Notes under the pieces: generated by a model
What the model was told of the DNA's origin: nothing
The model's input: the letters and a program-made list of their open reading frames with translations, nothing else
Database searches by the model: none
Source: Chlamydiota bacterium
GTDB taxonomy: Bacteria; Chlamydiota; Chlamydiia; Chlamydiales; Rhabdochlamydiaceae
Assembly (NCBI GenBank): GCA_016866585.1
Contig: VGMB01000049.1
Coordinates: 1-8,879, forward strand
Direction: 5' to 3'
Length of the DNA stretch: 8,879 bases
Shown here: positions 1-5,775 of the stretch, piece after piece
Layout of the letters: every line of letters begins with the position of its first letter
How positions within the stretch are numbered: position 1 is the first letter of the stretch
Position numbers and translations under genes: made by a program

Positions 1-1566
1 AAGACTTTATCATCTGCTGTTAAAGTGACTCTTGGTCCCAAAGGAAGAAATGTAGTTATCGACAAATCCTACGGTATGCCACACATAACAAAAGACGGCG
101 TTACAGTAGCAAAAGAAATTGAGCTCGAAGATAGACACGAGAACATGGGAGCTCAAATGGTCAAAGAAGTTGCAAGCAAGACAGCAGATAAAGCTGGTGA
201 CGGAACAACAACTGCGACCGTGCTTGCTGAAGCTATTTACAGCGAAGGACTTCGCAACGTAACAGCGGGTGCAAATCCCATGGAACTAAAAAAAGGGATT
301 GAAAAAGCTGTAAAAACTGTAGTTGAAAACCTAAGAGTGCTCAGCAAACCTATCCAAGATAGAAAAGAAATCGAGCAAGTAGCAACGATATCTGCCAATG
401 GAGATACAGAGATAGGCCAAATCATATCCAAAGCTATGGAAAGAGTGGGCAAAGATGGAACTATAACTGTAGAAGAAGCTAAAGGCTTCGAAACAACATT
501 AGATGTTGTAGAAGGGATGAATTTTGACAGAGGCTACGTATCATCGTATTTCATGACAAATGCAGAAGCTCAAGAGTGTGTATTGGAAGATGCATTCGTG
601 CTAATTTACGAGAAAAAGATTTCAGCTATGAAAGAATTTCTTCCTATACTTCAAACTGTTGCTGAAACAGGAAAACCGCTTTTAATTATAGCTGAAGATA
701 TCGAAGGAGAAGCTCTGGCAACGCTGGTAGTTAATCGCTTAAGAGCCGGACTAAAAGTATGCGCCGTTAAAGCTCCAGGCTTCGGTGACCGCAGAAAAGC
801 AATTTTGCAAGATATAGCAATACTCACCGGTGGACAATATATCAGTGAAGAACTTGGCATAAAGCTAGACACTGTAACAATTGATATGCTTGGCAGAGTC
901 AAAAAAGCTGTAATAAAAAAAGAAGACACAACACTTGTTGAAGGTCTTGGTAAAAAAGAAGAAATTAAAGATAGAGTATCTTTAATACGAAGACAAATCG
1001 AAGAAAGCACATCAGACTACGACAAAGAAAAGCTTCAAGAAAGACTCGCAAAGCTTGCAGGTGGAGTTGGCATTATAAGAGTCGGTGCTGCAACAGAGAT
1101 TGAAATGAAAGAGAAAAAAGACAGAGTTGATGATGCAGTACACGCAACTAAAGCTGCTGTTGAAGAAGGAATCTTACCTGGTGGTGGCATAGGATTTATT
1201 CGTAGCATATCTGCGCTTGAAAATCTAATAGCAACACTAAAAGGAGACGAAAAAGTTGGCGCTGAAATCATAACAAAGACTCTAAGCTACCCTTTACGTC
1301 AAATTGCTGAAAATGCAGGAAAAGAAGGATCTATCATCGTTCAAAAAGTAAGCCAAATGCAAACATATGAAGGATGGGATGCAAGAAACGACGAATTTGG
1401 TAACATGCTAGAAAAAGGCATTGTAGACCCAACGAAAGTTTCTCGTTTAACTATAGAACTAGCAGCATCTATTGCTGGACTTCTCCTGACTACAGAAGCA
1501 ATCATCACAGAAGACACAGATGATAAGGCTTTAAGCTCATCTTCGATGGCTAACTCTGAATACTAA
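1..1566 (+). CDS. groEL: Chaperonin GroEL (Hsp60), 5'-truncated by the window edge
   Basis: This is the large subunit of the ATP-driven cytosolic folding chamber that works with GroES. The reading frame is open from base 1, so the gene starts upstream; GTG at 25 is an internal valine, not a start. There are 521 residues here, and alignment to E. coli GroEL from memory puts about 20 N-terminal residues outside the window (total about 541, normal length). Window residue 32 (TKDG) matches catalytic Asp52, residues 66-70 (GDGTT) form the phosphate-binding loop, and the VDD in the VGAATEIEMKEKKDRVDD stretch holds the Asp398 equivalent. The apical RGYVSSYF matches the substrate- and GroES-binding Tyr199/Tyr203/Phe204. 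The protein resembles chlamydial GroEL1 throughout (for example SSDYDKEKLQERLAKL). The tail is Ser-rich, ending ANSEY, instead of the usual GGM repeat. Environmental chlamydiae often carry several groEL copies, so the paralogue number is unproven. A strong terminator follows at once. Confidence 0.98.
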   Translation, partial: KTLSSAVKVTLGPKGRNVVIDKSYGMPHITKDGVTVAKEIELEDRHENMGAQMVKEVASKTADKAGDGTTTATVLAEAIYSEGLRNVTAGANPMELKKGIEKAVKTVVENLRVLSKPIQDRKEIEQVATISANGDTEIGQIISKAMERVGKDGTITVEEAKGFETTLDVVEGMNFDRGYVSSYFMTNAEAQECVLEDAFVLIYEKKISAMKEFLPILQTVAETGKPLLIIAEDIEGEALATLVVNRLRAGLKVCAVKAPGFGDRRKAILQDIAILTGGQYISEELGIKLDTVTIDMLGRVKKAVIKKEDTTLVEGLGKKEEIKDRVSLIRRQIEESTSDYDKEKLQERLAKLAGGVGIIRVGAATEIEMKEKKDRVDDAVHATKAAVEEGILPGGGIGFIRSISALENLIATLKGDEKVGAEIITKTLSYPLRQIAENAGKEGSIIVQKVSQMQTYEGWDARNDEFGNMLEKGIVDPTKVSRLTIELAASIAGLLLTTEAIITEDTDDKALSSSSMANSEY

Positions 1567-1601
1567 AAAAAAACGCACCCTTTTTAAGGGTGCGTTTTTT
1601 T
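1565..1601 (+). terminator. Rho-independent terminator of groEL
   Basis: A perfect 9-bp GC-containing stem (1574-1582 with 1586-1594) closes a TTT loop. It is flanked by nine A residues upstream, starting inside the groEL stop codon, and seven T residues downstream, so the helix can extend by A-T pairs. The symmetry would allow termination from either side, but both neighbouring genes read rightwards, so its job is to end the groEL transcript. Confidence 0.95.
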
Positions 1602-1661
1602 ATATTGCTGCTTTTACGTTTTTAATTTAGATTGAAATTAAAAACACCTAGAGTCCACGGC

Positions 1662-2408
1662 ATGAAAAAAATCATATCAATTTTACTGAGCTTATTAATA
1701 GTCATTCTAGTTATATCTGGGTTAGTTACAATTTATATCTCCTCTCGATCCCCCGATTTTCTTTCAGTGTACCTGGGAAATAAACTAGAAGTTAAAGTTG
1801 ACGTTGAAGATATAAATATTGGTTCTAAAGGCATCAAAATAGAAAATTTAGAAATCGGAAATATTCCAACAGGTTTATTAAATAAGGCGTTTTCAGCTCA
1901 GACAATAGATATCCAGTTTCCCTTGATATACTCTCTGTTTCGAAGATCACTTTTTATCGACAAAATCATTTTGGACGATGTTTATTTAGGATTAGAGTTT
2001 AATTCTGCTACATCAACAAAGGGCAATTGGACAACACTAATGTCCAATCTGGAAAAAAATGCAAATGCGGAGTCTAAAGTTCCAAATCAAAAAGCAACAG
2101 CTACATACATAACCTACAAAGATTGTGTTATAAAAGAACTGATTATAAACAACATTACTGTTGATGTTCTTTATCTACAAAGCAACAGCAAAGTTAAAAG
2201 GCTACCCCCTATAAAACAAATAGTTATAAAAAACATCAGAGCATCAAAGGGATTTCCAGCAGATCAACTTACAAACTCTATCCTTGGACAATTGCTTAAA
2301 CAAGTATTTATTCAAGAAAACCTAAAGAACATGTTAGATTCTGTAGTGAATGATCCCTCTCAAATACAAGAAATTATACAACCATTTAAAGATTTATTCT
2401 CAAAATAA
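1662..2408 (+). CDS. Small membrane-anchored AsmA-like protein
   Basis: Predicted 248 residues. An N-terminal signal anchor (Met-Lys-Lys followed by a hydrophobic run at about residues 4-24) would hold it in the inner membrane with the rest in the periplasm. Residues about 40-110 have the pattern seen at the start of AsmA/DUF748-type proteins: alternating beta-strand segments with IENLEIGNIP, then a segment resembling IDIQFPLIYSLFRRSLFIDKIILDD. AsmA-family proteins are linked to outer-membrane assembly or lipid transfer between membranes. This one is far shorter than typical family members of 600 or more residues, and the C-terminal half (about 130-248) is not recognised. An in-frame TTG at 1632 would add ten residues. 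I prefer ATG 1662 because it places the charged MKK directly before the membrane segment and has a weak TAGAG Shine-Dalgarno 8 bases upstream. The family call rests on pattern memory only. Confidence 0.75.
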   Translation: MKKIISILLSLLIVILVISGLVTIYISSRSPDFLSVYLGNKLEVKVDVEDINIGSKGIKIENLEIGNIPTGLLNKAFSAQTIDIQFPLIYSLFRRSLFIDKIILDDVYLGLEFNSATSTKGNWTTLMSNLEKNANAESKVPNQKATATYITYKDCVIKELIINNITVDVLYLQSNSKVKRLPPIKQIVIKNIRASKGFPADQLTNSILGQLLKQVFIQENLKNMLDSVVNDPSQIQEIIQPFKDLFSK

Positions 2409-2457
2409 ACCGACTACACTCACCCACAAGTATGGGTTTCCTCCTCTTCAAATGAAT

Positions 2458-2488
2458 GAAAGCACTAGCCGATCGCAGTGCTTTCTTT
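2458..2488 (+). terminator. Hairpin terminator after the AsmA-like gene
   Basis: A perfect 9-bp inverted repeat (2458-2466 with 2477-2485) closes a 10-base loop containing CGATCG, followed by TTT. It lies 50 bases past the stop of the AsmA-like gene. The T tract is short and interrupted (TTTCTTTG), so strength is uncertain. It may also stop the convergent methyltransferase transcript, though the T-rich tail is poorer on that strand. Confidence 0.65.
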
Positions 2489-2569
2489 GTAAATTTAGAG
2501 TATTAAATCTACATTTTCAAGCTAACTATTTTATTAAAACTAACAAAATGAATTAATTAAGAGTGAATC

Positions 2570-3415
2570 TCACTTATATCCTATAAATTCTATCGAAGTA
2601 TCATCTACAGTAAAATAGCAAATATTATAAGAACTATTTTTTAGCATGGAATGCGTTAGAGAAGGAGATGCCATCCATGTTCCAAGCTGTAGACGAGAGA
2701 TGATCTCTTTTCTGGAACTTGGACTATTATCATCTAGTGTAGATGCATAAGAAAAATCGGATACTGATTCACAACGAATATCAGAACAGTTGTTAAAAAA
2801 ATCTCCAGCAAAAACGCCCCCCGGCTCTAACGAATCATATATATTTTTCCAAAGATTAATTACCTTTCCTGCATCACAATATGGTAAAGAACTTTGAGCG
2901 TTTATTAATGTCACATTTGAAGGAAAAGAAAAATCTTCCATTTTGGTTGGCACTAAAAATAGCTTACTTTTAGCTAAAGCTGTTAACCCCCCATTTCGAA
3001 CTCTAAGCTGTAATAGATTTAAAGCTTCATCAGAAGGATCAACAACTATCACCTTCCAATTTCTTTTTAAAAGATATAAAGCTAAAGAACTGTTTCCTCC
3101 ACCAAGATCAATCGCTAATCTATCTACTTTTTTTACAGTCTCCGCTAAATGTATTGCTCGTTCAGCAACATAATCTATACGAGATGGTTGAATAGAATAA
3201 ATTCTCATAGCTTCGGATCTATTTTCTCGTAAAATCGATGCTATTTTAAAACTAGTATCAACTTCTGAGTTACTGGGAATGGTTCCACCTTTTTGAAGGT
3301 AACGATTCATCCATGAAATTTTCCCATTTGAAGTACAAGCTTTTAAATTTTCTGCAATAAAATGATTAGAAATTTGATGGTTTGTTAATTGCCTAAACGG
3401 ATATATTTTGTTCAT
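2570..3415 (-). CDS. Class I SAM-dependent methyltransferase, substrate unknown
   Basis: Predicted 281 residues, soluble. The Rossmann core starts at about residue 97. Motif I is AIDLGGGNSSLAL (Asp103, Gly105-107), the acidic end of beta-2 is VIVVDPSDEAL (Asp126, expected to hold the SAM ribose), the motif IV region is LINAQSSLPYC (170-180), and the post-motif is SLEPGGVFAGDFF (195-207). The LPYC...LW...L-PGG-FAGDFF pattern and a later SRKEI segment match a common family of small bacterial methyltransferases often annotated TehB-like or Methyltransf_25. Residues 1-95 form an N-terminal extension I do not recognise. The third glycine of the classical GxGxG is Ser109. The gene converges on the AsmA-like gene. 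AAAGG lies only one base before the ATG, so the start is not secure; ATG at codon 36 (3308-3310) is an alternative. Nothing shows whether the target is a small molecule, protein or nucleic acid. Confidence 0.85.
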   Translation of the reverse strand: MNKIYPFRQLTNHQISNHFIAENLKACTSNGKISWMNRYLQKGGTIPSNSEVDTSFKIASILRENRSEAMRIYSIQPSRIDYVAERAIHLAETVKKVDRLAIDLGGGNSSLALYLLKRNWKVIVVDPSDEALNLLQLRVRNGGLTALAKSKLFLVPTKMEDFSFPSNVTLINAQSSLPYCDAGKVINLWKNIYDSLEPGGVFAGDFFNNCSDIRCESVSDFSYASTLDDNSPSSRKEIISRLQLGTWMASPSLTHSMLKNSSYNICYFTVDDTSIEFIGYK

Positions 3416-3492
3416 ACCTTTATCTATCTTATATTTTCAGATCAAAAAACATATTCGATTGATGCATACAAATAAACGCGAATCAATTTAAG

Positions 3493-3528
3493 TAAAATGT
3501 TAATAATCAATTGACTAAAAACATTTTA
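3493..3528. repeat. AT-only inverted repeat between the exported-protein and methyltransferase genes
   Basis: TAAAATGTT (3493-3501) and AACATTTTA (3520-3528) are perfect 9-base inverted repeats around an 18-base spacer that itself holds the palindrome TCAATTGA (3508-3515). It begins two bases past the stop codon of the exported-protein gene, so it may be a weak terminator. It has no T run, so it could equally be a regulator site upstream of the methyltransferase, or chance in AT-rich DNA. Confidence 0.4.
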
Positions 3529-3530
3529 GA

Positions 3531-3977
3531 CTATGGCGTATTCTGAGGACAGGTAAAATATGTAGAATCTTTTGGATCATCTTTTGATCCTACTACGATA
3601 ACTCTAACAGCTGGAATTTGTGATGCCAACTCCCCAACAGTTGAATCAGAGTCTGGAAAATTTTGATCAGGCAGTGTTTTTGAAAAATTATCACTATACA
3701 CAGAATCATTAGGAGATTCGGATGGCGCTGTAAATAGCATTATTTTTTCTTCAGATTCTATCTTGATAAATTTAAAACCATGCTTACACATCCAAGTAAC
3801 GCCTCTTTGGGTAGCTATACTACCGGCATCTTTTTGATCATGCTCTGAATCAATCAAACACACTGCTGCTATTTTATTTAAGCTTAATGGATATATGAAG
3901 TCATTTTGAGATATATCAGAAAAAAGATGCACATTAAAGAATGCGCATGTTGCAGTAAAAAGAAAAGCAATCCTCAC
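3531..3977 (-). CDS. Small probably exported protein of unknown function
   Basis: Predicted 148 residues from a GTG start. I do not recognise the family. The start is chosen because GGAGG sits four bases upstream and because the protein then opens with a plausible signal peptide: Met-Arg, a hydrophobic stretch IAFLFTATCAFF (3-14), then a possible cleavage near LFS/D (residue 20/21). The longer frame from ATG at 4046 would add 23 residues, bury this signal and overlap the Fic gene, so it is less likely. Mature features are a compact segment at about 32-83 with Cys40 and Cys64, an Asp/Ser/Pro-rich stretch at about 84-116, a hydrophobic strand PAVRVIVVG (122-130), and Cys143 near the C-terminus. 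The three cysteines could allow a disulfide if it is periplasmic or secreted. It is divergent from fic with 58 bases between the two starts, which could mean shared regulation. Confidence 0.72.
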   Translation of the reverse strand: MRIAFLFTATCAFFNVHLFSDISQNDFIYPLSLNKIAAVCLIDSEHDQKDAGSIATQRGVTWMCKHGFKFIKIESEEKIMLFTAPSESPNDSVYSDNFSKTLPDQNFPDSDSTVGELASQIPAVRVIVVGSKDDPKDSTYFTCPQNTP

Positions 3978-3981
3978 ATAT

Positions 3982-3986
3982 CCTCC
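3982..3986 (-). promoter_or_regulatory. Shine-Dalgarno GGAGG deciding the GTG start
   Basis: On the minus strand GGAGG is followed by ATAT and then GTG at 3977-3975. It is one of the best ribosome-binding sites in the window and is the main reason for choosing the GTG over the upstream ATG at 4046. Confidence 0.75.
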
Positions 3987-3990
3987 ACGA

Positions 3991-4019
3991 TTGATTGAAA
4001 ATACCAAATATTTTATATA
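3991..4019 (+). promoter_or_regulatory. Candidate sigma-70-type promoter for fic
   Basis: TTGATT (3991-3996) and TATATA (4014-4019) are spaced by 17 bases, close to TTGACA/TATAAT. Transcription would start only about ten bases before the fic ATG at 4036, leaving a very short or partly missing ribosome-binding leader (TAGGT at 4025-4029). In AT-rich DNA such matches arise by chance. Confidence 0.35.
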
Positions 4020-4035
4020 GCAGATAGGTAATTCT

Positions 4036-5106
4036 ATGGATAGCAAGTTTCACAAAGAAATCCCGATTCCTAAAAAATATAACAAGCGAGGGATAACCTC
4101 ACGTCTTGATAAAGTCGAGATTTTATGCCAAGAAGTCAACAATGCCCTAGCTAACTTCGATTGTCCAAAAATACTGTACACTTTACTCGTCAAAGAGTGC
4201 CTAGACTCAATCTGTATGCATACTAAAAAAATCAATTTTGAAGATGCTTGCAAATTGCTGGAGAACAAGCCAAAAAGCGAGCTATCGATACAACTTGCAA
4301 GCTACATGAAAGGACTTAAATTGGTACAAAAGTTATCAAACATGTCTGATCTCAACCCTAGTTTAATAGAAAAAATCAATTACTATGTAGAAAAAGGGTA
4401 TGGCAAAATAAAAGGAGAATCTGGTCATCTTAGAAAAAGACAAAACTGGATCGGGAAAAAGGGATGCACATTTGCTGAAGCCCTACATTATCCTCCAGCC
4501 CCTGAAAAAGTTCCAATACTGTTAGACAAGCTCATACATTTTTTATCTACAAATATAGATCCTTATGTAGCTACATCGATTTTTTTCGGCTATTTTTTAG
4601 ACATACATCCCTTTATGGACGGTAATGGTAGAACGGCAAGAATACTTATATCCGGAGTGATAAAGCAAAAAAAAATTTTATCCTCTCCAATTTTGTTTCT
4701 CACCAGATATTTTCATATACATAGAGAAAAATATCTGAGAGGGTTACATGAAATTAGGATTACTCAATCATGGACTAATTGGGTTCGTTTCTTTTTGCGT
4801 GGGCTAGAATTTGAGTTAATACTTCTGAAGAAAAACATTCACGAGCTACATAGATTAGACACAAAACTTAGCAATCTTTTGGCAGATATAAAAGCATCTA
4901 CCTTACGGAATATCAAAGGTTTTCTGTATACGCACCCATTTTTTACACTTGAGGATTTAAAAAAGCTTAAGATGTCTAAAGATGTAAATCATACCTGGCT
5001 TTTAAGAAGGCTAATAAACGCAAAAGTGATTGTGAAAAAGAAAAAAAATTATTACGAAGTGAGCATTTTGAAGAAAATCGGCTCTAAAAAAATAAACCCG
5101 GATTAA
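4036..5106 (+). CDS. Fic-domain protein AMP-transferase with C-terminal winged helix
   Basis: Predicted 356 residues. Fic enzymes usually transfer AMP from ATP to a hydroxyl side chain of a target protein. An N-terminal Fic_N-like helical region covers about residues 20-110. The flap segment GESGHLRKRQNWIG (127-140) followed by YPPAPEKVP (152-160) is typical of the group with an N-terminal inhibitory helix. The catalytic motif HPFMDGNGRTAR (191-202) is intact: His191 as base, Asp195 for the metal, and the GNGR anion hole with Arg199 and Arg202. Residues about 290-345 look like a winged helix. The usual inhibitory (S/T)xxxE(G/N) would fall at about 58-63 (KECLDSICMHTKK), where the Glu-Gly is replaced by His62-Thr63. 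No signal peptide is seen. The gene is divergent from an exported protein and convergent with the histone gene. Its stop lies inside a terminator stem. Target and any secretion are unknown. Confidence 0.93.
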   Translation: MDSKFHKEIPIPKKYNKRGITSRLDKVEILCQEVNNALANFDCPKILYTLLVKECLDSICMHTKKINFEDACKLLENKPKSELSIQLASYMKGLKLVQKLSNMSDLNPSLIEKINYYVEKGYGKIKGESGHLRKRQNWIGKKGCTFAEALHYPPAPEKVPILLDKLIHFLSTNIDPYVATSIFFGYFLDIHPFMDGNGRTARILISGVIKQKKILSSPILFLTRYFHIHREKYLRGLHEIRITQSWTNWVRFFLRGLEFELILLKKNIHELHRLDTKLSNLLADIKASTLRNIKGFLYTHPFFTLEDLKKLKMSKDVNHTWLLRRLINAKVIVKKKKNYYEVSILKKIGSKKINPD

Positions 5107-5123
5107 AGAATCCGGGTTTATTT
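5090..5123. terminator. Shared bidirectional terminator between fic and the histone gene
   Basis: A perfect 15-bp stem (5090-5104 with 5109-5123) closes an AAAG loop with a CCCGG core. It is flanked by A-rich sequence on the left and TTTA/T-rich sequence on the right, so it can work in both directions. The fic stop codon TAA (5104-5106) is at the tip of the left arm, and the histone stop is 18 bases to the right. Confidence 0.92.
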
Positions 5124-5140
5124 AATTCATTTAAAAAGAA

Positions 5141-5473
5141 TTACATTGAATGTCCACCAGAACCTAGCACAGAACCACCTGTTACAGCGCTATGGAACTT
5201 TTCTTCTTTCTTAACTGATTTTTTGCTAGCCTTTTTTTTTGCTGGCTTCTTAACAGCTTTTTTCTTAGCTACTTTTTTTACTGTTTTTTTCTTAGCAGCT
5301 TTACGAGCTGGAGATCTTTTCTTTGTAGCTTTTTTCTTAGCAGCTTTACGAGCTGGAGCTCTTTTCTTAGCAGCTTTTTTCATTACTTTTTTAGCTGGTC
5401 TTCTTTTTGCTGAAGATTTTTTCGCAGCTTTTTTTACAGGTCTTTTTTTTCCTGCTGTTCTTTTTTTAGCCAT
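5141..5473 (-). CDS. hctB: Hc2-like chlamydial histone H1-type DNA-binding protein
   Basis: Predicted 110 residues, of which 48 are Lys or Arg, 47 of them in the first 89. The body is made of KKAAKK, ARKAAKKK and PAKK units typical of histone H1 tails and of chlamydial Hc2. In Chlamydia such proteins bind DNA and RNA and help compact the nucleoid in the infectious elementary body. There is no N-terminal helical domain of the Hc1 type. Two adjacent 15-residue repeats lie at residues 38-52 and 53-67. Residues 90-110 change abruptly to a weakly charged Gly/Ser-rich tail ending GSGGHSM. The length is about half that of C. trachomatis Hc2, which varies a lot between strains. GAGGA four bases before the ATG supports the start. 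Similar lysine-rich proteins exist in other bacteria, so the Hc2 name rests partly on the chlamydial context. Late developmental expression is expected from the family, but I saw no convincing sigma-28 promoter. Confidence 0.88.
   Translation of the reverse strand: MAKKRTAGKKRPVKKAAKKSSAKRRPAKKVMKKAAKKRAPARKAAKKKATKKRSPARKAAKKKTVKKVAKKKAVKKPAKKKASKKSVKKEEKFHSAVTGGSVLGSGGHSM
5273..5362 (-). repeat. Two tandem 45-bp units inside the histone gene
   Basis: Two in-frame 45-bp units encode RAPARKAAKKKATKK and RSPARKAAKKKTVKK. Their 5' parts (the arginine/alanine/lysine codons) are identical over more than 20 bases, pointing to recent duplication. Such units explain how this family gains and loses length. 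Confidence 0.85.
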
Positions 5474-5477
5474 AATT

Positions 5478-5482
5478 TCCTC
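5478..5482 (-). promoter_or_regulatory. Shine-Dalgarno of the histone gene
   Basis: GAGGA on the minus strand is separated from the ATG at 5473-5471 by AATT. It fixes the histone start. Confidence 0.75.
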
Positions 5483-5704
5483 ATTTAATTTTTAAACGAT
5501 TAGGGCAAACACATTAATTTCACCACCTATTTTTAAGTTCACAATTTAAAATATTTTTTTCAATAAAAATAATAACATTTAATATAAAAAATTGTTTTTT
5601 TGATATTTTTCTCATTCTTTAGTTGTTATTAGAAAACAAAAAAGGGGTTTTAAAAACGAAAAATCATTTCCCAAAAAACAGGAAACACATAAAAAAAAAT
5701 CATC

Positions 5705-5733
5705 TTGAATTCAAAATCGAATTTGACTAATCT
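5705..5733 (+). promoter_or_regulatory. Candidate promoter of the 74-residue gene
   Basis: TTGAAT (5705-5710) and TAATCT (5728-5733) are separated by 17 bases. Transcription would start near 5740, giving a leader of about 35 bases that contains the ribosome-binding site. An imperfect A-T hairpin (5729-5740 with 5749-5758) overlaps the -10 and leader. The match is moderate and AT-rich background lowers its weight. Confidence 0.4.
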
Positions 5734-5775
5734 TTTTTCTATCCGTAAAGAAAAGATTTTAGAAAGGGGAATTTT

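Larger units (their letters stand above)
5474..5775. other. AT-rich divergent intergenic region
   Basis: About 300 bases separate the divergently read histone and 74-residue genes. The stretch is mostly A/T with many homopolymer runs. I see no open frame of note, no tRNA and no strong hairpin. It must hold promoters for both genes; a candidate for the rightward one is listed separately. For the leftward histone gene I found no convincing -35/-10 pair and no good match to the chlamydial sigma-28 pattern. Confidence 0.7.

Noticed and set aside
25..27. GTG at 25 as the groEL start
   Set aside because: The frame is open upstream to base 1 and those codons (KTLSSAVK) match conserved GroEL sequence, so it is an internal valine codon.
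237..1271. Three minus-strand frames inside groEL
   Set aside because: They are shadows of a highly conserved coding sequence on the other strand, with no ribosome sites or family features.
2350..2556. A 68-residue plus-strand frame overlapping the end of the AsmA-like gene
   Set aside because: It has no ribosome-binding site, starts inside a real gene and runs through the terminator hairpin, and its composition looks random.
2562..2574. AGTGA-ATC-TCACT hairpin over the methyltransferase stop codon
   Set aside because: The stem is only 5 bp with a 3-base loop and no clear T run, too weak to call a terminator.
5223..5495. A 90-residue frame on the plus strand with a membrane-like Phe/Leu/Ala-rich product
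   Set aside because: It is the exact antisense of the lysine-rich histone gene: AAA/AAG codons read backwards give Phe/Leu. The histone frame has a good ribosome-binding site and family likeness.
5474..5560. Possible sigma-28 promoter for the histone gene (TAAAAATA ... GCCCTAAT on the minus strand)
   Set aside because: Both boxes match poorly and the spacing of about 21 bases is far from the 11-12 expected.
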